64,000 nucleotides of DNA from Pseudopelobacter sp964542535 (GCA_964542535.1 CAZIUE010000014.1:1-64000); one strand, 5' to 3'; shown: positions 32,443 to 42,992, numbered from the stretch's first letter. Numbers and translations: made by a program. Notes: generated by a model from the sequence alone, not told the origin.

Positions 32443-34071
32443 CTAGGACAGCCGGAAGCGGCTGACGAGACTCTGCAACTCTTCGGCCTGACCGGCCAGC
32501 TGGGCGGCGGCCTTGGCGGTCTCCTCGGCTCCCTGGGCCGTGGCGTGGACGACCTCGTTGATCTGCTGGATGTTGCTGGTCACCTCGCCGGTGGTCGCGG
32601 TCTGTTCCTCGGCGGCTGTGGCGATCTGGTTGACCTGCATGCTGACTTCGTTGATCCGCTCCAGGATCTCCTCCAGAGCCCGACCCGATTTCTGCGACGA
32701 TTCCGCTCCCTTTTCCACTTCGCGCACCCCCTCGTCCATGGCAGTGACCGCTTCCTGGGTTTCCTTCTGGATGGCCTTGATCATCTCCCCGATCTCCCGG
32801 GTGGCCTTGGTGGTCCGCTCCGCCAGGGCCCGCACCTCATCGGCAACCACGGCAAAGCCGCGGCCCTGTTCTCCGGCACGGGCCGCCTCGATGGCCGCGT
32901 TCAGCGCCAGCAGATTGGTCTGGTCGGCGATATCCTCGATGGTGCCGATGATCTCCCCGATCTGGTCCGAGCGGGTCCCCAGGGCCTCGATGGTTCTGGA
33001 GGTTTCACGCACGCGGTCGGCGATCACGTTCATGCCGGTGATGGTCTCGTTGACCACCTGGGCGCCGGAGGTGGCCGATTCGCTGGTCTGGCGGGAGGCA
33101 TCGGCGGCCATGGAGCAGTTCCGGGCGATATCGCTGCTGGTTGCCGACATCTCCTCGCTGGCGGTGGCCACGGTATTGGCCTGGCAGGACACCTCCTCCG
33201 CGCCGGTGGCGATCTGGGTGGCGGTGGAATGCAGCTGGTTGGAGGCCGCGGCGATCCCCGACGAGATATCCACGGTGCGGGAGATCATGTCGCGCAGGTT
33301 GCGCACCATGTACCCCAGGCGCTCCATGAGCAGGCCGGTCTCGTCCCTGCCCGTGGAGGAAACCTGGATGGTCAGGTTGCCGTCGGCAAGGGCATCGGCG
33401 ACTCTGACCCCCTCGGCCAGGGGGCGAGTGATGCTGAGGGTAATCAGATAGCTGGTCAGGATGCCGACCAGCAGGGCCGCGACGACAAGGACGACGGTGA
33501 TCAGGCGGGTACTCCCGAACACCCTTGTCGCCTCACCATGGCTGACCACCATCACCCCTTCCTGGTACGTGACGATGTCGTCGAAGGCAGCCTTGATCTT
33601 CCGGTTGAGGGGATACGCCTCGTTGTTGTACACCGAAAGGGCTTCGGCCGCACTGTTGGCGAGGCTCAGCTCTATCACCCGGTTGTTGGCGGTTTTGCCG
33701 TTTTCCAGCGCAACCTTGGCCGCGGAAATCAGCGCTTTCCCTTCTGCGGTCGTCTCCAGCTTCTCCAGCCTCTCCATCAGACCACGGTATTCGGAACGGA
33801 GTGTGTCGATATCCCGTTTCACCTCAAGCTTTCCGGCCTGGTCCTTCAACTCCATCAGCGCGACATTTTCGAGGAGAGTGGCAACCCTCGCGTTGATATC
33901 ATTGGCCAGGTTGATCTTGGCGTAATCCACCGTCAGCATCCGTTCCACCCCGCGATTGATGACGCCCATGTTCCTGATGCTGACCCCTCCCATGGCGACC
34001 AGCAACAGCAGCACGAAACCGAAACCAAGCCCGAGCCGGGCTCCGATCTTCATATTCAGTAACGTTGACAT
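32443..34071 (-). CDS. Methyl-accepting chemotaxis protein
   Basis: 542 residues. TM1 about 11-30 (LGFGFVLLLLVAMGG), a periplasmic four-helix-bundle-type sensor (about 31-185), TM2 about 187-210 (LITVVLVVAALLVGILTSYLI), HAMP (about 212-265) and a long cytoplasmic coiled coil with the hairpin tip DQTNLLALNAAIEAARAGEQ followed by GRGFAVVADEVRALAERT. No C-terminal CheR-binding pentapeptide (it ends SLVSRFRLS). AAGGAGG precedes the ATG. Ligand unknown. First gene of mcp-cheW. Confidence 0.95.
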   Translation of the reverse strand: MSTLLNMKIGARLGLGFGFVLLLLVAMGGVSIRNMGVINRGVERMLTVDYAKINLANDINARVATLLENVALMELKDQAGKLEVKRDIDTLRSEYRGLMERLEKLETTAEGKALISAAKVALENGKTANNRVIELSLANSAAEALSVYNNEAYPLNRKIKAAFDDIVTYQEGVMVVSHGEATRVFGSTRLITVVLVVAALLVGILTSYLITLSITRPLAEGVRVADALADGNLTIQVSSTGRDETGLLMERLGYMVRNLRDMISRTVDISSGIAAASNQLHSTATQIATGAEEVSCQANTVATASEEMSATSSDIARNCSMAADASRQTSESATSGAQVVNETITGMNVIADRVRETSRTIEALGTRSDQIGEIIGTIEDIADQTNLLALNAAIEAARAGEQGRGFAVVADEVRALAERTTKATREIGEMIKAIQKETQEAVTAMDEGVREVEKGAESSQKSGRALEEILERINEVSMQVNQIATAAEEQTATTGEVTSNIQQINEVVHATAQGAEETAKAAAQLAGQAEELQSLVSRFRLS

Positions 34072-34123
34072 TGCCCAACCTCCTTTTTATCCGGCCATCT
34101 TACCGTCCGTGACCATCTTCCCC

Positions 34124-34330
34124 TCACCTGCGCCGGAGCTCGTCATCCAGCAGCTCCGCCACGGCGACGAAACAGTGGAAATCGAGGCGTTCCAGCAACG
34201 CCAGTTCCCGTGGGGAGAGGACGAAGCCCTCATCGTAGCAGGCGGTTCCGAGGGAACGGGACGCCCTCTCCCTGAACTCCCCATCGGTTACGATCCTGCC
34301 GATACAACGTTCAACTTCAGTCTGGGACAT
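34124..34330 (-). CDS. Small Os1348/NHLP-clan-like protein
   Basis: 68 residues from ATG 34330 with GGAGGAGGG upstream. Pattern: EVERCIGRIVTDGEFRERASRSLG, then LSPRELALLERLDFHCFVAVAELLDDELRRR. This is the helical layout of small NHLP/Os1348-clan proteins (Nif11/nitrile-hydratase-leader relatives), some of which are precursor peptides. There is no double-Gly leader end, no Cys/Ser-rich core and no modifying enzyme next to it, so it is not an evident RiPP precursor. Lies just upstream of mcp on the same strand. Confidence 0.6.
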   Translation of the reverse strand: MSQTEVERCIGRIVTDGEFRERASRSLGTACYDEGFVLSPRELALLERLDFHCFVAVAELLDDELRRR

Positions 34331-34515
34331 CGTCCCTCCTCCATCCCTGTCCCCCAAAAGGACACGACAAGCCGTAACGAACCGCTCTGGCACGTACTGT
34401 TTCAGGAATGGTGCCGGAATATCCGTTTCTTTATTTTCAATAAGTTACACAGGGAACAGGGACGACACCGTCCCCAAAGTGGACAAGAATGTTTCCAGAA
34501 AGGACGAACAGGGGA

Positions 34516-35892
<1,377 letters not shown>

Positions 35893-36017
35893 GGCTTCAT
35901 CCAATTCTCACGTTACATAGCGACACACAAAACCATATAGCCTTTGCCAGGATGCGTCAATCCCCCCGGTATGGTTCGCACGCTCCGGATAACGAAACAG
36001 TGGCAAGGGGTACGGGC

Positions 36018-38018
36018 CTACCGGTTCCGTTTCCGCTTGAAGGGGTGGGGTGAAACGATCCCGTGGGAATCCATTTTCTTGTAGAGGGTCGGCCGGCTTA
36101 TCCCCAACTCCCGGGCAACGCGGGACAGGTTCCACTCGTACCTGACCAGCATCTCCAGCATGACGCCACGCTCGTTGAAATAAACCTCTTGGGAGAGGTC
36201 CGCGGCAGGAAACGGCAATCCCTCAAGAGCTCCAAACCTGCCCGACGGCAGGTCCTGGACACCGATGGTTCCGCTCTCGCTCAGCGCCAACGCATGGCGC
36301 AGGGTGTTCCGCAACTCACGGATGTTGCCGGGCCAGCGATGGCGCATGAGCGCATCGAAGGCATCAGGACTGATGCATGCGTCGTCGCCCCCCTCGGCGG
36401 AAAGCATGCTCCTGATCAGGAGCGCGCGGTCCTCCCGCTCCCGCAGGGGGGGCAGGGTCAGGGTGATGCCGTTCAGCCGATAGTACAGATCCTCCCGGAA
36501 GCGTCCGTCACGCACCAGTTCCTCCAGGTTGCGCAGGGTGGCGCAGATGACGTTCAGGTCGATCCTGAGCGGTGTTTCACTCCCCAGGGGGAGCACCTCC
36601 CGCTCGGCCAGAACGCGCAGCAGCCTGGTCTGCAGGCCGAGGGGCATATCGCCGATTTCGTCCAGGAAGAGGGTACCGCCGTCCGACTGGAGGATCTTGC
36701 CGCGCATCCCCTTGGCATGGGCTCCGGTAAAGGCTCCCTGGCGGTAGCCGAAGAGTTCGCTTTCGATCAGGGACTCGGGGATGGAGGCGCAGTTCAGGGC
36801 GATGAACGGTTTCGCGGCCCGTTGACTAGCCTCATGAATGGCCCGGGCGAACACCTCTTTCCCGGTCCCGGTCTCCCCGGTGAGCAGGATCGGAATCCCC
36901 CGGTTCATGACCCGCCGGGCAGAGGTGACGGCACGCAACATCCACCGGTCGCTCCCTGCCAGCTGGTTCAGCTCCAGGCGCGCCGGCTGGCGCTGCTTCT
37001 CCGTTCCCCGGTCCCGGCCGGGGCCGGGAGCGACCCGGGGGAGCGCCCTTCCCCCGGGTGCGGAAAAGAGGGCGAAGTACTGAACACCGGTGGAGACGGT
37101 GCGGATGGCGAAAACCATGCGGCTCCTGTTCAGGGCATGATCCGCCATATCCTCGAAACGCAGCTCGAAAACATCGCCCAGAGCGCGGCCGATGGGGCTC
37201 CCCCCTCCCTGACGACCCAGCTCGTTCATGGCGTTGACATTGGCGGCAACGATAGTCCCCTCCCCATTGACGGCAACCAGCTGCTCCGTGGCAACCTCGG
37301 CGAACGCCTGCATCCTGTTGAGGCGGATAACCCAGTGTTCACGGCATGTTCTGATGAAATAGGCGTTCTCGATCAGGCGGGCATGGGAATTGATCAACAG
37401 CAGGGTCACCGCCTGGGAGTCCTTGGACTCCGGCGAGCGGATCAGGGAGGCGTCAAGGGCTCCCAGGAGCGAGCCGTCCGGGTGGTAGAGCGGTGCGGCG
37501 GTACAGCTGAGCGAGGTGAAGGGGGCGAAGAAGTGGTCCCTCCGGTGGACGGTCAGAGGCCGGCGCTCTTCGAGACAGGTCCCGACGCCGCAGGTCCCGG
37601 CCAGCGATTCCTGCCAGACCGTTCCGGGATACAGGCCGGCATCGCGATGCTCCCGTTCGTCCTTGGGATCACCCAGGTACTCGACGGTAATCCCTTCGGC
37701 GGTGCAGAACAGGAGTACGTACCCGACGGAGGAGAGCATCCGGAAGAGCTTCCGCATGCCGGACTGGGCGAAAAACAGGAATTCGTCCAACGGTTCCCGG
37801 TAATCCGCCAGGGCCTTCTCCCCCACCCGGATCGGCTTTTCCACCCGGGAGGGTTCCAGGTTGTGTCTGGTCAGGCAGCGCTCCCATGACCTGAGTATGT
37901 GCGGCTGCACCTCATGATGCGCCCCCTGGCCGACGACCCCGGGGCGCTGTCGGCGCGCGAGCCGGAGAACGGTCTCGACATGACTGGTCCGCTCCTGTTC
38001 GGTCATCCCTACCCCCAT
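36018..38018 (-). CDS. AcoR-type sigma-54-dependent activator
   Basis: 666 residues. N-terminal sensor region with a GAF-like domain (about 70-215; the GTCGVGTCLEERRPLTVHRRDHF stretch is typical of AcoR-type proteins), a PAS-like segment (about 240-310), AAA+ (about 345-575; GETGTGKE, GAFTGAHAKG, GGTLFLDEIGDMPL) and Fis HTH (NLSRVARELGISRPTLYKKMDSHGI). AcoR relatives activate acetoin/butanediol catabolism genes from sigma-54 promoters; the SDR immediately upstream on the same strand carries such a promoter, a strong contextual match. Confidence 0.9.
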   Translation of the reverse strand: MGVGMTEQERTSHVETVLRLARRQRPGVVGQGAHHEVQPHILRSWERCLTRHNLEPSRVEKPIRVGEKALADYREPLDEFLFFAQSGMRKLFRMLSSVGYVLLFCTAEGITVEYLGDPKDEREHRDAGLYPGTVWQESLAGTCGVGTCLEERRPLTVHRRDHFFAPFTSLSCTAAPLYHPDGSLLGALDASLIRSPESKDSQAVTLLLINSHARLIENAYFIRTCREHWVIRLNRMQAFAEVATEQLVAVNGEGTIVAANVNAMNELGRQGGGSPIGRALGDVFELRFEDMADHALNRSRMVFAIRTVSTGVQYFALFSAPGGRALPRVAPGPGRDRGTEKQRQPARLELNQLAGSDRWMLRAVTSARRVMNRGIPILLTGETGTGKEVFARAIHEASQRAAKPFIALNCASIPESLIESELFGYRQGAFTGAHAKGMRGKILQSDGGTLFLDEIGDMPLGLQTRLLRVLAEREVLPLGSETPLRIDLNVICATLRNLEELVRDGRFREDLYYRLNGITLTLPPLREREDRALLIRSMLSAEGGDDACISPDAFDALMRHRWPGNIRELRNTLRHALALSESGTIGVQDLPSGRFGALEGLPFPAADLSQEVYFNERGVMLEMLVRYEWNLSRVARELGISRPTLYKKMDSHGIVSPHPFKRKRNR

Positions 38019-38052
38019 GACGGAACTGTATCGGTGGGACGGTTGTCCCTGG

Positions 38053-38095
38053 CCCGGTCCTGATCGGGCCGCGAGGCATTGCGATCAGGACCGGG
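38053..38095. repeat. 14-bp perfect inverted repeat between SDR and acoR-type gene
   Basis: CCCGGTCCTGATCG (38053-38066) and its exact complement CGATCAGGACCGGG (38082-38095), 15-nt loop. No T tract. Could be an RNA stabiliser or attenuator separating the dehydrogenase from its regulator. Confidence 0.75.
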
Positions 38096-38164
38096 TACCG
38101 CCCGTCAACACTGCAACAACTGCGCCGTTCCCGGCGCGACACTGAGGGGGGGATGGTACGGGGA

Positions 38165-38962
38165 TCAGTTCATGATGATGCCGCCATCGATCATGACCGA
38201 TTGGCCGGTCATGTAGTCGGCGTCGCTGGAGGCCAGATAGGAGACGAAACAAGCCACGTCTTCCGGTACGCTGACCCGTCCCGCGGTGATCAGCTTGGTG
38301 TACTCCTTGAGCACCTCACCCTTCTGCATGCCCAGATAGGGGCCCATCTTCTCGTCGATAAGGGTCCACATGTCCGTTCCCACGATACCGGGGCAGTAGG
38401 CATTGACATTGATCCTGTACGGTCCCAGTTCCTTGGCCAGGGCCTGGGTGAACCCCCGTACGGCGAATTTGGAGGCACTGTAGGCGGCAAGGATCGAGAA
38501 GCCCGCATGGGCCGCGATGCTGGCGCAGTTGATGATCTTTCCCCCCGAGCCGGGGGTGTCCTGGTGCCCCTGTTTGATCATCTGGCGGGCAGCGACGGTA
38601 TCGCAGAGGAAGACCCCCTTGGTGTTCACCGCCATAACCTGGTCCCACTCTTCGGGGGTCATCTCGATGCTCATTTTGATGGTGGCGATGCCGGCATTGG
38701 CTACCATGATATCCAGCTTGCCATGCTCGCGGACCGCGGTTTCCACCAGTTCCTTCACGTCGGCTTCCCTGGTGACGTCGGTTTTCAGGGCCAGAGCCCT
38801 GCCCCCCCTGGCCTTGATCTCCTCAGCTACCCTGGTCACATTCTCCACATTCACGTCGCTTATGACCATCGTCGCCCCGTCTGCTCCCAGGCGCATCGCG
38901 ATCGCCCTGCCAATCCCCCTGCCAGCTCCGGTTACGATTGCCACTTTTCCGTTGAGTTTCAT
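38165..38962 (-). CDS. Short-chain dehydrogenase, acetoin reductase/butanediol dehydrogenase-like
   Basis: 265 residues, classical SDR: TGAGRGIG (11-18), NAG (89-91), catalytic S148, Y161 and K165 (YSASK). The sequence around RINVNAYCPGIVGTDMWTLIDEKMG and the C-terminal DADYMTGQSVMIDGGIIMN resemble acetoin reductase / meso-2,3-butanediol dehydrogenase (BudC type), interconverting acetoin and butanediol with NAD(H). AAGGAG precedes ATG 38962. Sigma-54 promoter at 39009-39024 and an AcoR-type activator downstream support a role in diol/acetoin use. Substrate is inferred; other SDR substrates are possible. Confidence 0.82.
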   Translation of the reverse strand: MKLNGKVAIVTGAGRGIGRAIAMRLGADGATMVISDVNVENVTRVAEEIKARGGRALALKTDVTREADVKELVETAVREHGKLDIMVANAGIATIKMSIEMTPEEWDQVMAVNTKGVFLCDTVAARQMIKQGHQDTPGSGGKIINCASIAAHAGFSILAAYSASKFAVRGFTQALAKELGPYRINVNAYCPGIVGTDMWTLIDEKMGPYLGMQKGEVLKEYTKLITAGRVSVPEDVACFVSYLASSDADYMTGQSVMIDGGIIMN

Positions 38963-39262
38963 CTGTTCAGACTCCTTTCGGTGGGTTGGTACTTTCTGAA
39001 CAGCGATTTGCAACCAGCGGACCAAACGCGCAGCAGACAACATGACAGCACTATTTTTCTTTTATTCCGATAACATACGTAACACACAAAACACAAACAG
39101 CGATCTATCACACTGTTCTCGGTCACAACAAGGCGTAAAAAACGTAAAAATCGTAAACAGGCCCAGGTTACGCTTTTTACGGAATATACAGGCAGTCAGG
39201 ACAACAGGGTAACAGGCGGGGAAAAGAACGGCGAAGGGGAAAAAATGGCGGGGAAACGGGAA
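38963..39262 (-). other. Regulatory region of the SDR gene
   Basis: 300 bases, AT-rich by local standards. Besides the sigma-54 promoter it contains a row of CGTAAAAA-type direct repeats (39133-39158) and an inverted copy near 39169-39182, plus a run of AACACACAAAACACAAACA (39079-39098). These lie 70-170 bases upstream of the promoter, where activator sites are expected. Confidence 0.5.
39009..39024 (-). promoter_or_regulatory. Sigma-54 promoter of the SDR gene
   Basis: On the minus strand TGGTCCGCTGGTTGCA: GG at -24 and GC at -12 separated by exactly 10 bases, TTGCA intact. It lies 46 bases before the start codon. Confidence 0.75.
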
Positions 39263-39904
39263 TCAGACTTCGTCGAACCCTTCGGAGAGAATCGCGGAGA
39301 GGACCCGGTCGGTATAGCTCCGGGATTCGCGCATGACCCGGCTGACCCGCTCCCGCTCCTCGATCTCCTTGATCAGCACAAGCTTCTTGGTTCCCATTTC
39401 GGTGATGATGTTCATCAGGTTCGAGTAGAGCTCCAGGGCATTGTTCATCTGCTCCCGGGAATAGACCGGAACCCGCCGCAGCGCCTCGATGTACTTCTCC
39501 TCATCGAAACCGAACTCGCGGGCCTGTCGGCGGAAGAAGTCGGGGTCGGGGATCTCGTCCTCGTAAAAGCACTGACCGAAAAAAAACGTCGCCACATGCT
39601 CGCCATCAAAGACGATCGGCATGGCCATGTCCCGCAGGCCGTTTCTGCAGCGGTACTCGAAGAAACGCCCCTCGTACCGGTGCAGCTGGGACTTGATAAA
39701 GGCTTCGCTCTCCTTGCAACGGGCCAGGGTGACCGGATGCCGGCGATGGAAGCGCACGCAGATATCCTGCCAACCGGCGGCAACCAGCACCCGCTCGTCG
39801 GTGTCCAGAATTGCCGAGAGCAGCCCGGTCACCCTGTTGTAGGACTCCATCAGGGCCTGAATCTTGTGGGTATCCAAGAGATGCTGAAATCGGAATCGTG
39901 CCAT
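39263..39904 (-). CDS. Stand-alone PocR-domain protein
   Basis: 213 residues from ATG 39904. The body (about 5-185) is a PocR sensory domain: ALMESYNRVTGLLSAILDTDERVLVAAGWQDICVRFHRRHP, RCKESEAFI, EYRCRNGLRDMAMPIVFDGEHVATFFFGQCFYEDE. PocR domains bind small hydrocarbon derivatives such as propanediol in the founding regulator. There is no output domain, only a C-terminal helix. It may work through another protein; the neighbour is the sigma-54 controlled SDR. The ribosome site is weak, so the start could be shifted. A close relative of this domain heads the kinase at 50.6 kb. Confidence 0.8.
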   Translation of the reverse strand: MARFRFQHLLDTHKIQALMESYNRVTGLLSAILDTDERVLVAAGWQDICVRFHRRHPVTLARCKESEAFIKSQLHRYEGRFFEYRCRNGLRDMAMPIVFDGEHVATFFFGQCFYEDEIPDPDFFRRQAREFGFDEEKYIEALRRVPVYSREQMNNALELYSNLMNIITEMGTKKLVLIKEIEERERVSRVMRESRSYTDRVLSAILSEGFDEV

Positions 39905-40140
39905 TGCTGCCCCGCGCCGCAACGAAATGGAAAGACCCCCCGCAAGCAGCAAGAACCATGCTCAAACGGACAAATGCAGCGCGATCCCCCCACCAGGCGG
40001 CCCACGGCGGCTGGAAAGCGCCCCATGGAGCACCGAACGTGCGACACCTGCACCACCACCATGAAACACGTGGCGCAGCGGTGCGCCACGGAGGAGCATT
40101 GATGAGCACCATTGCAACGCCGGGCGCGGCCTCTCCGGCC

Positions 40141-40983
40141 TCAGCGGAATGCCGGGATGAACAGCACCGGAGTCTCGGCCTGGCGCGCCACCTGGTTGGC
40201 AACGCTGCCCAGGAACAATTCCTCCATCAGCCCTTTGCCCTGCCCTCCCATGACGATCAGGGAGTACCCGCCCCGCGTGGCACGCTCCACGATCTCATTG
40301 GCCGGCCTGCCGTGGACCAGCAGGGGGATGACCTCCGACGCGCCCCGCATCCTCAGGCGCCCCGCCTTGGCCTCCAGCAGGAAGCGCACATCCTCCTCCC
40401 CTTCCTCCCCGGCGGAATTCTGCCCCCGCACGTGCATGATGGTCACGGAGCAGGGGCAGCCCTGGGTGATGCTGCCCAGGTATTCCATGGCCCTCTCGGC
40501 GGTTTCGGAAAAATCGGTGGGAAACAGGATCCGGCTGAACATGCGGGAGCAGACCGATTCGCAGCGGCCATCCTCCAACAGGGCGATACGAGCCAGGAGC
40601 ACCGGGCGGCGCATCTGGTGGAGCAGTTGCGCCGAGACGCTGCCCAGCGCCGCGGCCTGGAGGATTCCCTTGCCGTGGGAACCGATCATGATGGCCGACA
40701 CATCATGTTTCTCCGCCACCTCGGCAATGGCTTCCGAGGGAAGGCCGAAGGGCATCTCCACGCTGACGCGTATACCCCGCTCTTCCAGATAGGCCCGCTG
40801 TCCCTGCAAAGGGGGTGAGCCTTCCCCGGAAAGGATCTCCTCCACGCCGGGCGTGGCGGCCATGAACCTGACATGGGTGAGGACAACCTCTTCCATGCCC
40901 ACGCTACGCAACTCCTCCACGCACATGATCAGCGCATCGGAAGCTGGGGAAAGATCGGTACAGACCAGCATTTTCCTGAACAT
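40141..40983 (-). CDS. Tandem universal stress (UspA) protein
   Basis: 280 residues, two Usp domains (about 1-145 and 148-280). Each has the ATP-binding end motif: GSHGKGILQAAALGSVSAQLL and GGQGKGLMEELFLGSVANQVARQ, and each starts with a KMLVCTDLS / RILFPTDFS strand. Probable nucleotide-binding stress protein. Start 40983 has GGGAGG upstream; longer frames are not conserved-looking. A 9-bp GC-rich hairpin lies upstream (41069-41099). Confidence 0.9.
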   Translation of the reverse strand: MFRKMLVCTDLSPASDALIMCVEELRSVGMEEVVLTHVRFMAATPGVEEILSGEGSPPLQGQRAYLEERGIRVSVEMPFGLPSEAIAEVAEKHDVSAIMIGSHGKGILQAAALGSVSAQLLHQMRRPVLLARIALLEDGRCESVCSRMFSRILFPTDFSETAERAMEYLGSITQGCPCSVTIMHVRGQNSAGEEGEEDVRFLLEAKAGRLRMRGASEVIPLLVHGRPANEIVERATRGGYSLIVMGGQGKGLMEELFLGSVANQVARQAETPVLFIPAFR

Positions 40984-41068
40984 ACGCACCTCCCTGAGGG
41001 GCCGTGGCCGTTGCCTTCCCCCGTGGTCCCGGTCGTGCCTCGTTGTCCGCCACAACAGCCTGAACAGC

Positions 41069-41099
41069 GCGGGAGCCTGGTGTGGAGCCCGGCTCCCGC
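41069..41099. repeat. 9-bp inverted repeat upstream of the Usp gene
   Basis: GCGGGAGCC (41069-41077) with GGCTCCCGC (41091-41099), 13-nt loop, just after the AIM24-like gene. No T tract; possible weak terminator. Confidence 0.55.
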
Positions 41100-41116
41100 C
41101 CTTCGCCGGAACCCCC

Positions 41117-42100
41117 TCAGCGGTCCCCGCCGATCAACGTCCCCAAGGAGCCGAGCAGTGATCCCTCGTCCTTGCTCCCGCCCCGCTGGGGCACCGCCTG
41201 AAGCATGCGACCGGCCAGGCGCGAGAAGGGGAGCGACTGGAGCCAGACCCGGCCCGGCCCGGCCAGGCGCGCAAAGAATAACCCTTCGCCGCCGAACAGG
41301 GCGGTCTTGATGTTGCCGGCCTGCTGGATGTCGAAACTGACGCTGGGCTCCATGGCCACCAGACAGCCGGTATCCACATGCAGGGTCTCGCCCGGCGAGA
41401 GCACCCGCTCAACGATCGTTCCCCCGGCGTGCAGGAAGGCCAGACCGTCCCCCTCCAGCTTCTGCATGACAAACCCCTCGCCGCCGAACAGCCCGGTCAG
41501 GATGCGGCGCTGAAAGTGAATCCCCACCGACACGCCCCTGGCGGCACAGAGGAAGCAGTCCTTCTGACAGATCAGGGTGCCTCCCAGGTTCGCCAGGGTC
41601 GCCGGAATGATATTGCCCGGATAGGGAGCGGCAAAGGCGGCCCGGGCCTTGCCCTGGCCGCCGTGGGTGAAGAGAGTCATGAACAGGCTCTCGCCGGTCA
41701 GGATCCGCTTGCCGGCGCTGAACAGCTTGTCGGTGAAGCTTCCCCCCTGGCTGGCGCCGTCGCCGAAAATCGCCTCCATGGCGATGCAGGCATCCTTGTA
41801 CATCATGGCACCCGCCTCGGCGATCACGCTCTCTCCCGGGTCCAGCTCGATCTCCACAAACTGCATCTCCGAGCCGACGATCCTGTAATCGATATCGTCG
41901 GAAGCGCGCCGCGCCGTCGGCGGCGCCGGAACACCGGCCGACGGTGCCATCAGTTCCGCCACCCGCGAAATGGGCACCCAGTCGGCGTATCCCTCCCGCC
42001 AGGCGTGACCGTCGGGGTTGGAGCGCGCCCGTTCACGCGCCTGATAGCTGTCATAGGGGCCTTCCTGCCGGCCGTCGTAGATCAGAAACCACTGGCTCAT
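41117..42100 (-). CDS. GYF-like plus AIM24/TIGR00266-family protein
   Basis: 327 residues. Residues about 1-55 look like a GYF_2 domain (QWFLIYDGRQEGPYDSYQARERARSNPDGHAWREGYADWVPIS); the rest is the AIM24-type beta structure: FVEIELDPGESVIAEAGAMMYKD, GKARAAFAAPYPGNIIPATL, GEGFVMQKLEGDGLAFLHAGGTIVERVL, FGGEGLFFARLAGPGRVWLQSLP. Function of the family is not established in bacteria. AAGGAG precedes the ATG. Next gene downstream is the TerB-like one in the same direction order (42829 to 42182 precedes it). Confidence 0.82.
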   Translation of the reverse strand: MSQWFLIYDGRQEGPYDSYQARERARSNPDGHAWREGYADWVPISRVAELMAPSAGVPAPPTARRASDDIDYRIVGSEMQFVEIELDPGESVIAEAGAMMYKDACIAMEAIFGDGASQGGSFTDKLFSAGKRILTGESLFMTLFTHGGQGKARAAFAAPYPGNIIPATLANLGGTLICQKDCFLCAARGVSVGIHFQRRILTGLFGGEGFVMQKLEGDGLAFLHAGGTIVERVLSPGETLHVDTGCLVAMEPSVSFDIQQAGNIKTALFGGEGLFFARLAGPGRVWLQSLPFSRLAGRMLQAVPQRGGSKDEGSLLGSLGTLIGGDR

Positions 42101-42181
42101 CCTGTTTTCTCCTTGCGTCACGTTGAATTGCACGCCCCCGGCATGGCGGATGCGCCGAGGCGTTGAGCCGGCCGGAGCCGG

Positions 42182-42829
42182 TCAGCTCTCCCCGCGGGCT
42201 ATTTCCACCGCCCGCATGGGATCGATCGCCAGGGCCTGGCGCAACTGTTCCAGATAGTCCCGCTCCGCCTGGCTGTCCACCCGCACCGCCAGCAGCGAGA
42301 CGGCAAACACCTGCTCGGCGTCGGCGGTGTTCTTCACCGCGGCAACGATATCACCCAGGGAACAGGGCCGTTCCAGCTCGTTGGCCAGGAAGGCGCGTTC
42401 CTCGTTGCTGAGCCCGGCCCGCTCCAGATGGGAGGTGATTCGCCGCCGCTCGTCATCGTCCAGACAACCGTCGGCATAGGCGGCGCCGATCATGGCCCGC
42501 AGGAGCAGAAGCGGGTCGGTTCCCCCCGCGGCCGGGAAGGCGCTCCCGGGAGACGGTGACGGCGCACTGCCCCCCGGTGGAGGAGGAGGCGCGGCAGCCG
42601 TCGGACGGGGGGGCGGGGGAGGCGCCGGACTCCCGGGCGGCCCCCCCGTCGACGGGGATGAAACACCCCGGTTCTGGGCGCTGAAGTGCTCGAAGGCGGC
42701 CATGGCCACCCCCAGGATGCCCATGCCCAGGGCAGCCTTGCCGGGCATCCTGCCCCGTCCCATGCCGCCCAGGGTCGAGTTCAGGGAACCGTTCAACAAT
42801 CCTCCCAGCAGCTTTGCTCCATCGATCAT
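42182..42829 (-). CDS. DUF533/TerB-like protein with Pro-rich linker
   Basis: 215 residues from ATG 42829 (GGAGGAG upstream). N-terminus with Gly-rich segment and a hydrophobic stretch (AALGMGILGVAMAAFEHF, about 32-50), a proline/alanine/glycine linker (about 58-100), then a helical TerB-like domain (LLLLRAMIGAAYADGCLDDDERRRI ... ERDYLEQLRQAL). This is the YebE/DUF533 layout; likely an inner-membrane-associated protein of unknown role. Transcribed ahead of the AIM24-like gene, probably together (81 bases). Confidence 0.75.
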   Translation of the reverse strand: MIDGAKLLGGLLNGSLNSTLGGMGRGRMPGKAALGMGILGVAMAAFEHFSAQNRGVSSPSTGGPPGSPAPPPPPRPTAAAPPPPPGGSAPSPSPGSAFPAAGGTDPLLLLRAMIGAAYADGCLDDDERRRITSHLERAGLSNEERAFLANELERPCSLGDIVAAVKNTADAEQVFAVSLLAVRVDSQAERDYLEQLRQALAIDPMRAVEIARGES

Positions 42830-42992
42830 CCGCTCCTCCCCACATCGAAAACGTAATGTATTATATTCCGGTCCGCCCGCCGTACGCGGCCGGGCCGCCT
42901 CCGCCATTGTAGCCGCAATCGACGCCATTTCAACCCCAGGCCGTGGCCACGTCGGGAAAACTCCGGCAAAAAAGCGCCGCCCCGGCCACGAG

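Noticed and set aside
31915..34062. 715-codon plus-strand open frame
   Set aside because: Exactly antisense to mcp and cheW; its Gly/Leu/Asp-rich repeats mirror the coiled coil of the receptor.
34387..34402. TGGCACGTACTGTTTC as a sigma-54 promoter
   Set aside because: The -12 part is not TTGC, and it points away from any gene start on that strand.
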